Source: Deltaproteobacteria bacterium
Lineage (GTDB): Bacteria; Bdellovibrionota_B; Oligoflexia; Oligoflexales; Bog-1112
Length of the DNA: 64,000 nt
Assembly: GCA_020635195.1 (NCBI GenBank)
Contig: JACKAG010000007.1
Coordinates: 1-64,000, forward strand
Direction of reading: 5' to 3'
The notes beneath the pieces are model-generated. The model searched no databases. It was not told the DNA's origin and saw only the letters and a list, made by a program, of their open reading frames with translations. A program made the translations under genes and the position numbers. Position 1 is the stretch's first letter, and every line of letters starts with the position of its first letter. Below, piece by piece: positions 53,973 through 61,868 of this stretch.

Positions 53973-54746
53973 CTAAGGCATCTGTACGGGTACATTCCCC
54001 TCTCTGCTATTAATAAGAATGCCTATGATTTCGCCATGTCTCTTCATCCGTGCCAGACAAAGGGGGGTGTGACCATAGATGTTTTTTGCATCCAACTGAG
54101 TAATCGCTCCTTTTTCAAAAAGGAGAGGTAAAATAGCGACAAATCCCTGCATCGCAGCCAGATGGAGCAGGGTCGTGCCGTTATTATCTGTCTTTTTGAT
54201 ATCTGCTCCCCTGTTAATGAGATCACTGACGAGATCGATAAGACCCTTTTCCATTGCCAGATGAAGAGGGGTTCTTCCGAGACTATCCGGAAGGTTGAGA
54301 TCAGGATTTGCATCCATGAGAATCTTTATCATGGCAAGATCTTTATGCATGATTGCCATATGGAAGGGAGTATTGCCCTTATCGTTTTTCTTATCCACTT
54401 CTGCCCCAGCATCGATGAGAAGCTCCAGAGAATTTCCGCACCCATTCATTGCTGCGATATGGAGAGGAGTATTGCCCTCAGAGTCTGGCAAATTAACTTC
54501 TAAGTCTTCCTGAAGAAAAAAGAGGACGATCTCTGAAGAACCGCTTCCAGCTGCATAATGAAGGGGGCTGCAACCTCTATCGTCCATGAAGCCAAGATCT
54601 GCTCCTTCTTGAACAAGAAGCTTTACAGCTGACAATTGACCATACCATGCAGCCCTGCTAAGAGGCGAAGGAGGACCTTCACTCTCTGCCCCCAGAACCA
54701 AAGCGCTACTAAACATCGTAAACATAAAAAAAGCTAAGATTTTCAT
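53973..54746 (-). CDS. Exported ankyrin-repeat protein
   Basis: A signal peptide (MKILAFFMFTMFSSALVLG) precedes about six ankyrin repeats (SPLHYAAGSGSSEIVLFFL; TPLHIAAMNGCGNSLELLI; TPLHLAMEKGLIDLVSDLI). Length is 257 residues. It is the outermost member of the module array. Its leader differs from the other two array-type ankyrin genes. Confidence 0.87.
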   Translation of the reverse strand: MKILAFFMFTMFSSALVLGAESEGPPSPLSRAAWYGQLSAVKLLVQEGADLGFMDDRGCSPLHYAAGSGSSEIVLFFLQEDLEVNLPDSEGNTPLHIAAMNGCGNSLELLIDAGAEVDKKNDKGNTPFHMAIMHKDLAMIKILMDANPDLNLPDSLGRTPLHLAMEKGLIDLVSDLINRGADIKKTDNNGTTLLHLAAMQGFVAILPLLFEKGAITQLDAKNIYGHTPLCLARMKRHGEIIGILINSREGNVPVQMP

Positions 54747-54967
54747 TTCTTAATACCTGACCATCAGAAGAATATTCAGTCGCTGCCCGCTTCTCTCTGA
54801 AGCGGATATTTTTTTCTAAGATTGGCTCAGAAAAAGCCAAAATTGATACCTCAAGATCGAAGAATAAGCAACGCTTTTTTTATGCTTGCGTTCAGGGCAA
54901 AATCGCACCGAACAAGCCACTTCATGACCCAAAAACCTGCCCCTTTGAACCACACCAATAAAATGAA

Positions 54968-55945
54968 TCAGCCTGTAATCTTACGAATGTCACTGATCAG
55001 ACGCTCAATCAAAGAACGGGGAATTTTTTTACTTTTATGCCGGGGCCGGAAGCCCCAGAAACGGGAACCTTCCGGATCTCCACCACTGTAGCAGAAGTAA
55101 GCAGAATCAGGACCAAAAGCGCGATAATCAAAATCCAGTAATAAACGGACAACATCCGGACTTCCGGAAAAACTCAGCTTATCAGGAGAGATTTCCAGAA
55201 CATTGACTATGCCATCCGGTGCAGAAACCGCCAGCTCTTCCAGTAAAAAATGACGGATAACAGCAGGCTTTTCCAGAACCCAGAGAGCACCCCGTTTCCT
55301 TTGTTTCCAGTAATCCAGGGCTTCAGGAACACGGGATCTCTGTTCCTGAATCTCCGCCTGATGGTAGCCCATCGCTGTATAATCAAAATCCCGGACAGCA
55401 AGAATTTCTGAGCGATTCAGGCCCAGACGCTTCAGTCCAGGAATATAAGAGCGATCGTTCACAGCAATTGCCTGCTCTGCAAAAGACAGCTGCCAGCCAA
55501 TCAGCTGGCAAAGTTGTTCCAGCGAGCTCTCCGGGCAGTAGCGATCCACCCGATGATAGGTATGGTGATCAATGATCACCAGCTCCAGGCCTTCCCTGCA
55601 AAAAAGATTTTCTGTCTCAGAAACACCATAGCGATCATGCTTTCCGGGGATTTCAAAAATCACAACCCGCCGGGCCCCTTCGGCATGCTGCCAGTTCAGA
55701 TGGGGCAGCTCCCGGTCCAGGGTCGCTCCCCATGCCTGATCGCTGATATGAAGACGTGTTGCCCCGGCAGCAGCAAGGATCTGACCACTCCGTAATGCTT
55801 CCCCATCATTACAGGGAAGAATAAACCAGCTCTCTCTGAGCAGATCCTTGTTTAAGCTTGTCTGGACGGAAGGATCAGGAGGACGAAAACACAGCTCCGG
55901 ACGCACCTCATCTCCACCTGCATCAGTAGGATTTTGCAAAGACAA
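54968..55945 (-). CDS. DHH-motif protein of unknown function, next to proS
   Basis: The 325-residue protein contains LVIIDHHTYHRV (DHH at 126-128) after an Asp/His-containing GKHDRYG. This resembles the N-terminal half of DHH-family phosphoesterases. The companion DHHA1 domain is not obvious. The start overlaps the 3' end of proS by 23 bases, so it is coupled to that gene. A nucleotide-phosphoesterase or editing-like role is possible but not shown. The 221 bases before the stop-side neighbour hold no gene. Confidence 0.6.
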   Translation of the reverse strand: MSLQNPTDAGGDEVRPELCFRPPDPSVQTSLNKDLLRESWFILPCNDGEALRSGQILAAAGATRLHISDQAWGATLDRELPHLNWQHAEGARRVVIFEIPGKHDRYGVSETENLFCREGLELVIIDHHTYHRVDRYCPESSLEQLCQLIGWQLSFAEQAIAVNDRSYIPGLKRLGLNRSEILAVRDFDYTAMGYHQAEIQEQRSRVPEALDYWKQRKRGALWVLEKPAVIRHFLLEELAVSAPDGIVNVLEISPDKLSFSGSPDVVRLLLDFDYRAFGPDSAYFCYSGGDPEGSRFWGFRPRHKSKKIPRSLIERLISDIRKITG

Positions 55946-57461
55946 TCCTTTGTAAGCTGGGCTTTCCTGTCAGAAAACAGCGCCCCTCACCATCCTCTGC
56001 TTCAGGCAACTGACCTGCTACAGGAATACAACGGGGGCTTACTTTTAACTCTTTCAGCAAAGGATGATCAATCGCGGCTTCATTCCAGTGACACAGGGCA
56101 AATCCTCCCTGTACAGAAGATCCTTCTGCTGTGCTGCTGAAAAACTCACGAAACTCTTCGACAGAATCAATCTTGCGGGTATGCTGCTGTCTGAAAGCCA
56201 GAGCCCTGCTCAGCAGACCTGTCTGGATTTCTTTCAGCATAACAGAGGCAGAGGTCATCAGCTCTGCATGAGACATCGTAACCTTTTCCCTTGAAGGCCG
56301 GTCGCGACGCCCAAGACAGACAAGTCCCTGTTCCAGATCTCTGGGGCCAATTTCAATCCTCAGAGGAACACCGCGTTTCACATGGTACCAGAACTTTTCC
56401 CCTCCCCGCAGCTCCCGGGCATCAATCGCAACCCGCAGTTTTTCTCCCATAAACTGCTGTTCCTGCAAAGAGGATTTCAGCTGCTGACAGGCTTCCAGAA
56501 CCCGCTGCCGATCTTCTTCATTTCTGCCAATCGGCAAAATCACAATCTGCTCAGGCGCAACTCTGGGAGGCAGAACCAGACCATCATCATCGCTATGCGT
56601 CATGATCAGCCCACCGATCAGCCTGGTGGTCACACCCCAGGATGTGGTCCAGGCATGTTGTGTTTCTCCTTCCCGATCAAGAAAGGTGATATCGGAGGCC
56701 TTTGCAAAATTCTGTCCGAGAAAATGTGATGTTCCGGCCTGCAAAGCCTTGCCATCCTGCATCATCGCTTCGATGCACCAGGTCTCTACTGCGCCAGGAA
56801 ACCGTTCATCCGGTGTTTTTCGTCCGGTGACGACAGGAAGGGCAAGCCAATCCCGGGTAAATTCCTCATAGACATCAAGCATTTTCAGGGTTTCTTCAAT
56901 GGCTTCTTTTTCTGTCTCATGAGCAGTATGACCTTCCTGCCAGAAGAATTCTGAGGTTCGCAGAAAAAGTCTGGGACGCATTTCCCAGCGCATCACATTC
57001 GCCCACTGATTGATGAGAATGGGTAAATCCCGCCAGGACTGAATCCACTTCGCATAAGAGTGACCGATAATGGTTTCACTTGTGGGCCTGATCACATAAG
57101 GTTCTTCCAGCTTACCAGCAGGAACCAGAGTGCCTTTTCCATCACCGGAGGATTCCAGACGATGATGCGTCACAACCGCGCATTCTTTGGCAAAGCCTTC
57201 GACATGCTCAGCTTCTTTTTCAAGGAAACTCAGAGGAATCAGCAGAGGAAAACATGCATTAACATGCCCTGTATCCTTAATCATCTTATCAAGACCATTT
57301 TTCATCAGCTCCCAGATCGCATAGCCCCAGGGCCTGATCACCATACAACCCCGTACCGGGGCATTATCGGCTAATTCTGCGGCCTTCACGACCTGTAGAT
57401 ACCACTCCGGATAGTTTTCTTCGCGAGTGGGCGAAATGGCATGCAGAGACTGCTTTGTCAT
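55923..57461 (-). CDS. proS: Prolyl-tRNA synthetase, archaeal/eukaryotic type
   Basis: Class II motifs are clear: RPWGYAIWELMK, the motif-2 stretch ANVMRWEMRPRLFLRTSEFFWQ (key RxExxPRLFLRT), and the catalytic GTSHFLGQNF. It lacks the INS editing domain of bacterial-type ProRS and ends with the C-terminal extension of the archaeal type (CFLTGKPSLQRIVFAKSY). The length is 512 residues. It charges tRNA-Pro. It is divergent from the adenine deaminase gene across 154 bases. Confidence 0.95.
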   Translation of the reverse strand: MTKQSLHAISPTREENYPEWYLQVVKAAELADNAPVRGCMVIRPWGYAIWELMKNGLDKMIKDTGHVNACFPLLIPLSFLEKEAEHVEGFAKECAVVTHHRLESSGDGKGTLVPAGKLEEPYVIRPTSETIIGHSYAKWIQSWRDLPILINQWANVMRWEMRPRLFLRTSEFFWQEGHTAHETEKEAIEETLKMLDVYEEFTRDWLALPVVTGRKTPDERFPGAVETWCIEAMMQDGKALQAGTSHFLGQNFAKASDITFLDREGETQHAWTTSWGVTTRLIGGLIMTHSDDDGLVLPPRVAPEQIVILPIGRNEEDRQRVLEACQQLKSSLQEQQFMGEKLRVAIDARELRGGEKFWYHVKRGVPLRIEIGPRDLEQGLVCLGRRDRPSREKVTMSHAELMTSASVMLKEIQTGLLSRALAFRQQHTRKIDSVEEFREFFSSTAEGSSVQGGFALCHWNEAAIDHPLLKELKVSPRCIPVAGQLPEAEDGEGRCFLTGKPSLQRIVFAKSY

Positions 57462-57615
57462 GCTTATTCCCTGTGTTATAGATCATTTATATCGGTTACA
57501 GATGACTCATAGCGCCAACGGGAGGCAGAACACCGGATTTCCTGAGGCACAGCTCTGGATAGTAACCGGATCTGTTCTGTCTGGATAGTGAAAAATCACC
57601 ACAAAAGGCCATGAT

Positions 57616-59406
57616 ATGCCCCAGAAATCCCCCTATATTGACCAGCAACAACTGGCTTCTGTTATCAGAAAAGCAATGGGTCAGGAACCATGCGACCTTG
57701 TAATCAAAAACACACAGTTTCTCGATGTCATGACAGGTCAGTTCCAGAGTGGAGATGTTGCGATCAGCGGTCGTTACATCGTAGGCACCTGTGAAACGTA
57801 CCATGGAGCAAAAGAAATCGACGGTTCTGACTTATGGCTGGTACCAGGTTTTATTGATTCCCACGTCCATATCGAGTCCAGCCTGCTCATGCCGCCAGCT
57901 TACGAATCTCTGGTTCTTCCCCTCGGGACAACCACAGCAATCTGGGACCCTCATGAAATTGCAAATGTCTGCGGAACTGATGGCATCCAGTGGGCGCTGG
58001 ACATCAGTGACGATCTGCTGATGGATCTTCTGGTCATGCTACCATCCTGCGTTCCGGCAACCCCGAAAGAAGCGGGACTGGAAAGCGGAGGAGCTCATAT
58101 CTCTGCTCAGGATCTTGCGAAATTCATGGGACACCCCCGGGTCATCGGCCTTGCTGAGATGATGAACTATCCAGGTCTGCTTTCCACAGATGATGATGTT
58201 TTGCAAAAACTGATGCTCTTCCGGAATCATCCACGAGATGGGCACTGTCCGATGCTGACAGGCTATTCTCTCAATGCCTATTGCGCATCCGGAATCAGCA
58301 GCTGCCATGAGTCTGTTTCTGTAAAAGAAGCTCAGGAAAAACTATCTAAAGGCATGAACATTCTGATCCGGGAAGGCTCCTGCGCAAAGAATGCAGAAGC
58401 ATTATTGCCTCTGATCAATCACTACAGCTCTCCGGGACTGGCTTTATGCAGTGATGATCGCAACCCTTCAGACATCAAAGAAGAAGGCCACCTTAATTTC
58501 ATCATCAACCGTGGATTAGCCCAGGGTCTTCCTCCGGAAGATGTGTTTCGGGTAGCCTCCTGGTCGGCGGCCAGAATGTATGGATTGAATGACCGTGCTG
58601 TGATCGCTCCCGGATACCTTGCCGACTTGTGTCTTTTACGAAAACGTTCACAGAACTGGCAAAATGGTTTTGATGTTCACGAAGTGATTAAATCAGGCCA
58701 GTTGCTAAGTGTATATCAGAAGCACCACAAAGCTCCTGTCGAATTGAAATATAACCTAAATCACAAAGAGATATCTGAACGCGATCTGGAGCTTCGACTT
58801 GAATCAGAAGAAAACAGTGCAGAAGCAACCATCATAAGAGTCATGGAAAACCAGATTATCACAGAAAAAGAAAAGCAAATCATCCCTCTCATCAAAGGTC
58901 TTGTCTTTCCTGATCCGGATCAGGATCTTCTGAAAATCGCTGTTACCGACAGGCACCATGCAAGCGGAGCAACCGGTGTCGCCCTTGTGCGAGGCTTTGG
59001 ACTCAAAAAAGGGGCGATCGGGAGTTCTGTCAATCATGACAGCCATAACTTTATTGTCGTCGGCACGGATGATGCCAGCATGCTTGCTGCTCTCAAAGTC
59101 CTGAAACACTGCCAGGGAGGGATTGTTGTCTGGGAGAACGAGCATTGTTTTGACTGCCTTCCTCTGCCAAAAGGAGGGCTGATGTCAGAAGAAACACCGG
59201 ATTTTGTTGCAAAAAAACTTAATGATTTAAGGATGTTAAGCAGAAATCTCGGTTGTAGTCTGCGAGAACCATTTCTCCAGCTTTCATTTCTCGCTCTCCC
59301 CGTCATCCCCAAAATCAAGATCACAGATAAGGGTTTAGTAGATGTGGAAACATTTAGCATACGGCCAGTTCTCAGGCACAGAAGAAGTCGATCAACAGAA
59401 ATATAA
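57616..59406 (+). CDS. ade: Adenine deaminase
   Basis: The amidohydrolase core has HVHIESS (83-89), an SGGAH-type region and LALCSDDRNP, with the C-terminal adenine deaminase domain (DRHHASG; VALVRGFGLKKGAIGSS). The full length of 596 residues matches the family. The enzyme converts adenine to hypoxanthine for purine salvage, using metal ions. It appears monocistronic. Confidence 0.94.
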   Translation: MPQKSPYIDQQQLASVIRKAMGQEPCDLVIKNTQFLDVMTGQFQSGDVAISGRYIVGTCETYHGAKEIDGSDLWLVPGFIDSHVHIESSLLMPPAYESLVLPLGTTTAIWDPHEIANVCGTDGIQWALDISDDLLMDLLVMLPSCVPATPKEAGLESGGAHISAQDLAKFMGHPRVIGLAEMMNYPGLLSTDDDVLQKLMLFRNHPRDGHCPMLTGYSLNAYCASGISSCHESVSVKEAQEKLSKGMNILIREGSCAKNAEALLPLINHYSSPGLALCSDDRNPSDIKEEGHLNFIINRGLAQGLPPEDVFRVASWSAARMYGLNDRAVIAPGYLADLCLLRKRSQNWQNGFDVHEVIKSGQLLSVYQKHHKAPVELKYNLNHKEISERDLELRLESEENSAEATIIRVMENQIITEKEKQIIPLIKGLVFPDPDQDLLKIAVTDRHHASGATGVALVRGFGLKKGAIGSSVNHDSHNFIVVGTDDASMLAALKVLKHCQGGIVVWENEHCFDCLPLPKGGLMSEETPDFVAKKLNDLRMLSRNLGCSLREPFLQLSFLALPVIPKIKITDKGLVDVETFSIRPVLRHRRSRSTEI

Positions 59407-59553
59407 AAAAAAAGATGATGCAAATAAAAAATTCCTTTATATTTTTATGAAGGATGATTGAATATATTTCATCGGTCTGATGTACAGGTCAGAATAACAG
59501 GCACGGTACAGAGACAACCCACTGAATCCCATTACATATCAAGGTGATTATTT

Positions 59554-60597
59554 ATGACCCGAGACAATGAATCTGATCAGGAAAGTACAAAAAAAATGCC
59601 ATCAATCACCGGGAAATCGGTCTTGTCTTCTTCCGGTGAGAGAGTATCCTTGCCAACAGCAGAGCTTTCTGAGGAAGATGAAAATAAAATTCTTCTGAAA
59701 CCTGGTTATGACGATGAATATGACGATTATGATGATGAGCCATACAACTCCGATGCTCCGGACTCCTATCAGCCATATGATGATGAGAACCAGACTGAGT
59801 ATGAAGATGAGGAGGAAGAAAGCGACGTTCAGGACGACGATCAGGATGAGGCGATGTATTCTTCCGGAGTATCACGAAAGAAGCCTGTCTCACCTCAGGA
59901 AGATGACAGCCACTATCAGGAGCAGGCAACCTATATAGGACCTGATGAAGCAGAAGAAACTCCCTATGATGACGATGAGACAGACAGCGAACATTCTGAT
60001 TCTCATCAGGTAAAAATTGATTATGTCACAGAAGACACTGCCGATAGTGAAGAAGCCGAGAATAACGATCCGGATGATGCAAGTGACAAGACAGAGCATG
60101 ACACAGCTATCAGCGGTCATCTGATTGAAGTTCCTGTAAGTTCTGTGACAAAAAAGAAAAAAGAATCCGAAAAGACATCCACATCTGAGGAAAAATCAAA
60201 AACAAAGAAACCTGCGAAGAAAAAGTCCGTAGCAAAAAAATCTACCCAGAAGAAAAAAACTACTAAGAAAAAATCCGTAGCAAAAAAATCTACCCAGAAG
60301 AAAAAAACTACTAAGAAAAAATCCGTAGCAAAAAAATCTACCCAGAAGAAAAAAACTACTAAGAAAAAATCCGCAGCAAAGAAACCTACTCAGAAGAAAA
60401 AAACTACTAAGAAAAAATCCGCAGCAAAGAAACCTACTCAGAAGAAAAAAACTACTAAGAAAAATCCAGCAAAAAAACCTACTCAGAAAAAAAAACTACT
60501 AAGAAAAATCCGCAGCAAAAAAATCTACTCAGAAAAAAAAACTACTAAGAAAAAATCCGCTAGCAAAGAAACCTACTCAGAAGAAAAAAACTACTAA
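59554..60597 (+). CDS. Acidic N-terminal, lysine-rich repeat protein (histone H1-like)
   Basis: Residues about 30-190 are extremely acidic (runs of Asp/Glu with Tyr). From about 195 on the protein becomes Lys/Thr/Ala-rich, built of a 16-residue unit, KKKSAAKKPTQKKKTT, encoded by 48-base repeats. Histone H1-like Lys-rich tails bind DNA. The acidic half could self-mask or bind basic partners. The frame leaves the repeat at about 60490 and stops at 60595-60597, though intact repeats resume beyond. The product as read is therefore probably not the ancestral one. Confidence 0.75.
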   Translation: MTRDNESDQESTKKMPSITGKSVLSSSGERVSLPTAELSEEDENKILLKPGYDDEYDDYDDEPYNSDAPDSYQPYDDENQTEYEDEEEESDVQDDDQDEAMYSSGVSRKKPVSPQEDDSHYQEQATYIGPDEAEETPYDDDETDSEHSDSHQVKIDYVTEDTADSEEAENNDPDDASDKTEHDTAISGHLIEVPVSSVTKKKKESEKTSTSEEKSKTKKPAKKKSVAKKSTQKKKTTKKKSVAKKSTQKKKTTKKKSVAKKSTQKKKTTKKKSAAKKPTQKKKTTKKKSAAKKPTQKKKTTKKNPAKKPTQKKKLLRKIRSKKIYSEKKTTKKKSASKETYSEEKNY

Positions 60598-60829
60598 GAA
60601 AAAATCCGCAGCAAAGAAACCTACTCAGAAGAAAAAAACTACTAAGAAAAAATCCGTAGCAAAGAAACCTACTCAGAAGAAAAAAACTACTAAGAAAAAA
60701 TCCGTAGCAAAGAAACCTACTCAGAAGAAAAAAACTACTAAGAAAAAATCCGCAGCAAAGAAACCTACTCAGAAGAAAAAAACTACTAAGAAAAAATCCG
60801 TAGCAAAAAAATCTAAAAAAAGCCGGTAG
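60217..60829 (+). repeat. 48-bp coding tandem repeat, about 12.5 units, with a frame-breaking patch
   Basis: Units 1-5 and 9-13 are regular 48-base copies. Units 6, 7 and 8 are 44, 46 and 49 bases, mostly through changed A-run lengths, a net loss of 5 bases. Downstream units therefore read in the +1 frame and end KKSVAKKSKKSR-stop at TAG 60827-60829. This may be mutation, slippage or consensus error in homopolymers. Confidence 0.85.
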
Positions 60830-60832
60830 TTT

Positions 60833-60892
60833 CTGAATTCCGAAGACAGATTTCCCGGAATTCAGAAGGAAGAGAGCAGGACGCTCTCTTTC
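60833..60892. terminator. Two hairpins between convergent repeat-protein and flagellin genes
   Basis: CTGAATTCCG pairs with CGGAATTCAG (60833-60865). AGAGAGC pairs with GCTCTCT (60871-60889) with a 5-base loop and then TTT, a rho-independent terminator for the plus strand. Both may also act on the minus strand. Confidence 0.65.
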
Positions 60893-60929
60893 CCGGTGAC
60901 TCATATCTTCAGAACAAAAGGAAACAGAC

Positions 60930-61868
60930 TCAGTTGATACTATTCAGAAGCTGAAGGGTACGGCTTCCCATCAGATTACTCTGCGCCAGTAACGAGGTTG
61001 CAGCCGTTGCTTTAATTTTTTCCTGGATCATATTTGTTACTTCAGAGGCATAATCTGTATCAGAAATACGTGACTTTGCTGCTGCAATATTTTCCTGATA
61101 AACATCGATATAATCCAGAGATCGGTGCAGCCTCGATTGAAGTCCACCAAACAAAGCTCTTTGGGTTGACAGGTTTGTAACAGCCTGATCATAAATCGTT
61201 GCAAACGCTTCTTCATTTTCAGGCAAAAGCATCTCTTCCACGTCTTCCAGACTAATCCCTTCTTCTTCATCTGAGCCCGCAAGAAGATCTGCTGCACTCT
61301 GAATTCCAAGAGCCGCTGACGTCGTATCAATGGACTGAAAGTTTTCCAGACGCAGGCTGTTAATATCATCAGAGTCAAGAAAGCCCTCGTCAGGATGGAC
61401 CGGATCACCCACACGAAAAATCAGGGTTTCCGGAGCATCGTCACGGCTACCATTCAGCAAAGGAATTCCGTTAAATTCAGTTGTCATACTAACCCGGTTG
61501 ATTTCATCATGTAAGGCTTCATACTCAATAAAAAGATATCTTCTTTCCTGATCACTGACAGTGGTACTGGCCGCAGCTATGTTAATTTCTTTCATCCTGG
61601 TGATCATATTACTGATCTCTGACATGGAAGATTCTGCCGTCTGAAGTAATGACAGAGCATCATTGACATTCCGCTTAGACGCCGCAAGAGCCCGGACTTT
61701 ATATTCCATCTTTTCCGCAATTGCACGTTCAGCAGGATGCGGATCTTCCGGAACAAAGATAGTCCCCGATGCCAGTTTGGCCAGAGAGTTCCCTTCATTT
61801 TTTCTGGCCTTGCTCAGATAGCGTTGCAGGCGCTGAGACAAGATTTTATCGTTAATATTAAACGCCAT
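60930..61868 (-). CDS. Flagellin
   Basis: The N-terminal helix domain (MAFNINDKILSQRLQRYL to about 140) and the C-terminal domain (about 225-312, ending SNLMGSRTLQLLNSIN) are typical of flagellin. The central variable domain is short. Total length is 312 residues. The start lies inside the last codons of the upstream MCP gene (11-base overlap), so expression is tied to it. It is exported by the flagellar type III system and forms the filament. Confidence 0.93.
   Translation of the reverse strand: MAFNINDKILSQRLQRYLSKARKNEGNSLAKLASGTIFVPEDPHPAERAIAEKMEYKVRALAASKRNVNDALSLLQTAESSMSEISNMITRMKEINIAAASTTVSDQERRYLFIEYEALHDEINRVSMTTEFNGIPLLNGSRDDAPETLIFRVGDPVHPDEGFLDSDDINSLRLENFQSIDTTSAALGIQSAADLLAGSDEEEGISLEDVEEMLLPENEEAFATIYDQAVTNLSTQRALFGGLQSRLHRSLDYIDVYQENIAAAKSRISDTDYASEVTNMIQEKIKATAATSLLAQSNLMGSRTLQLLNSIN

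Noticed and set aside
60217..60829. Regular 48-base repeats that could suggest a CRISPR array
   Set aside because: Units are directly adjacent without unique spacers and are coding (16-residue Lys-rich units).
60560..60904. Minus-strand 114-codon frame of Phe/Leu/Ser repeats
   Set aside because: It is the antisense reading of the lysine-rich repeats; no ribosome binding site, and composition follows from the repeat.
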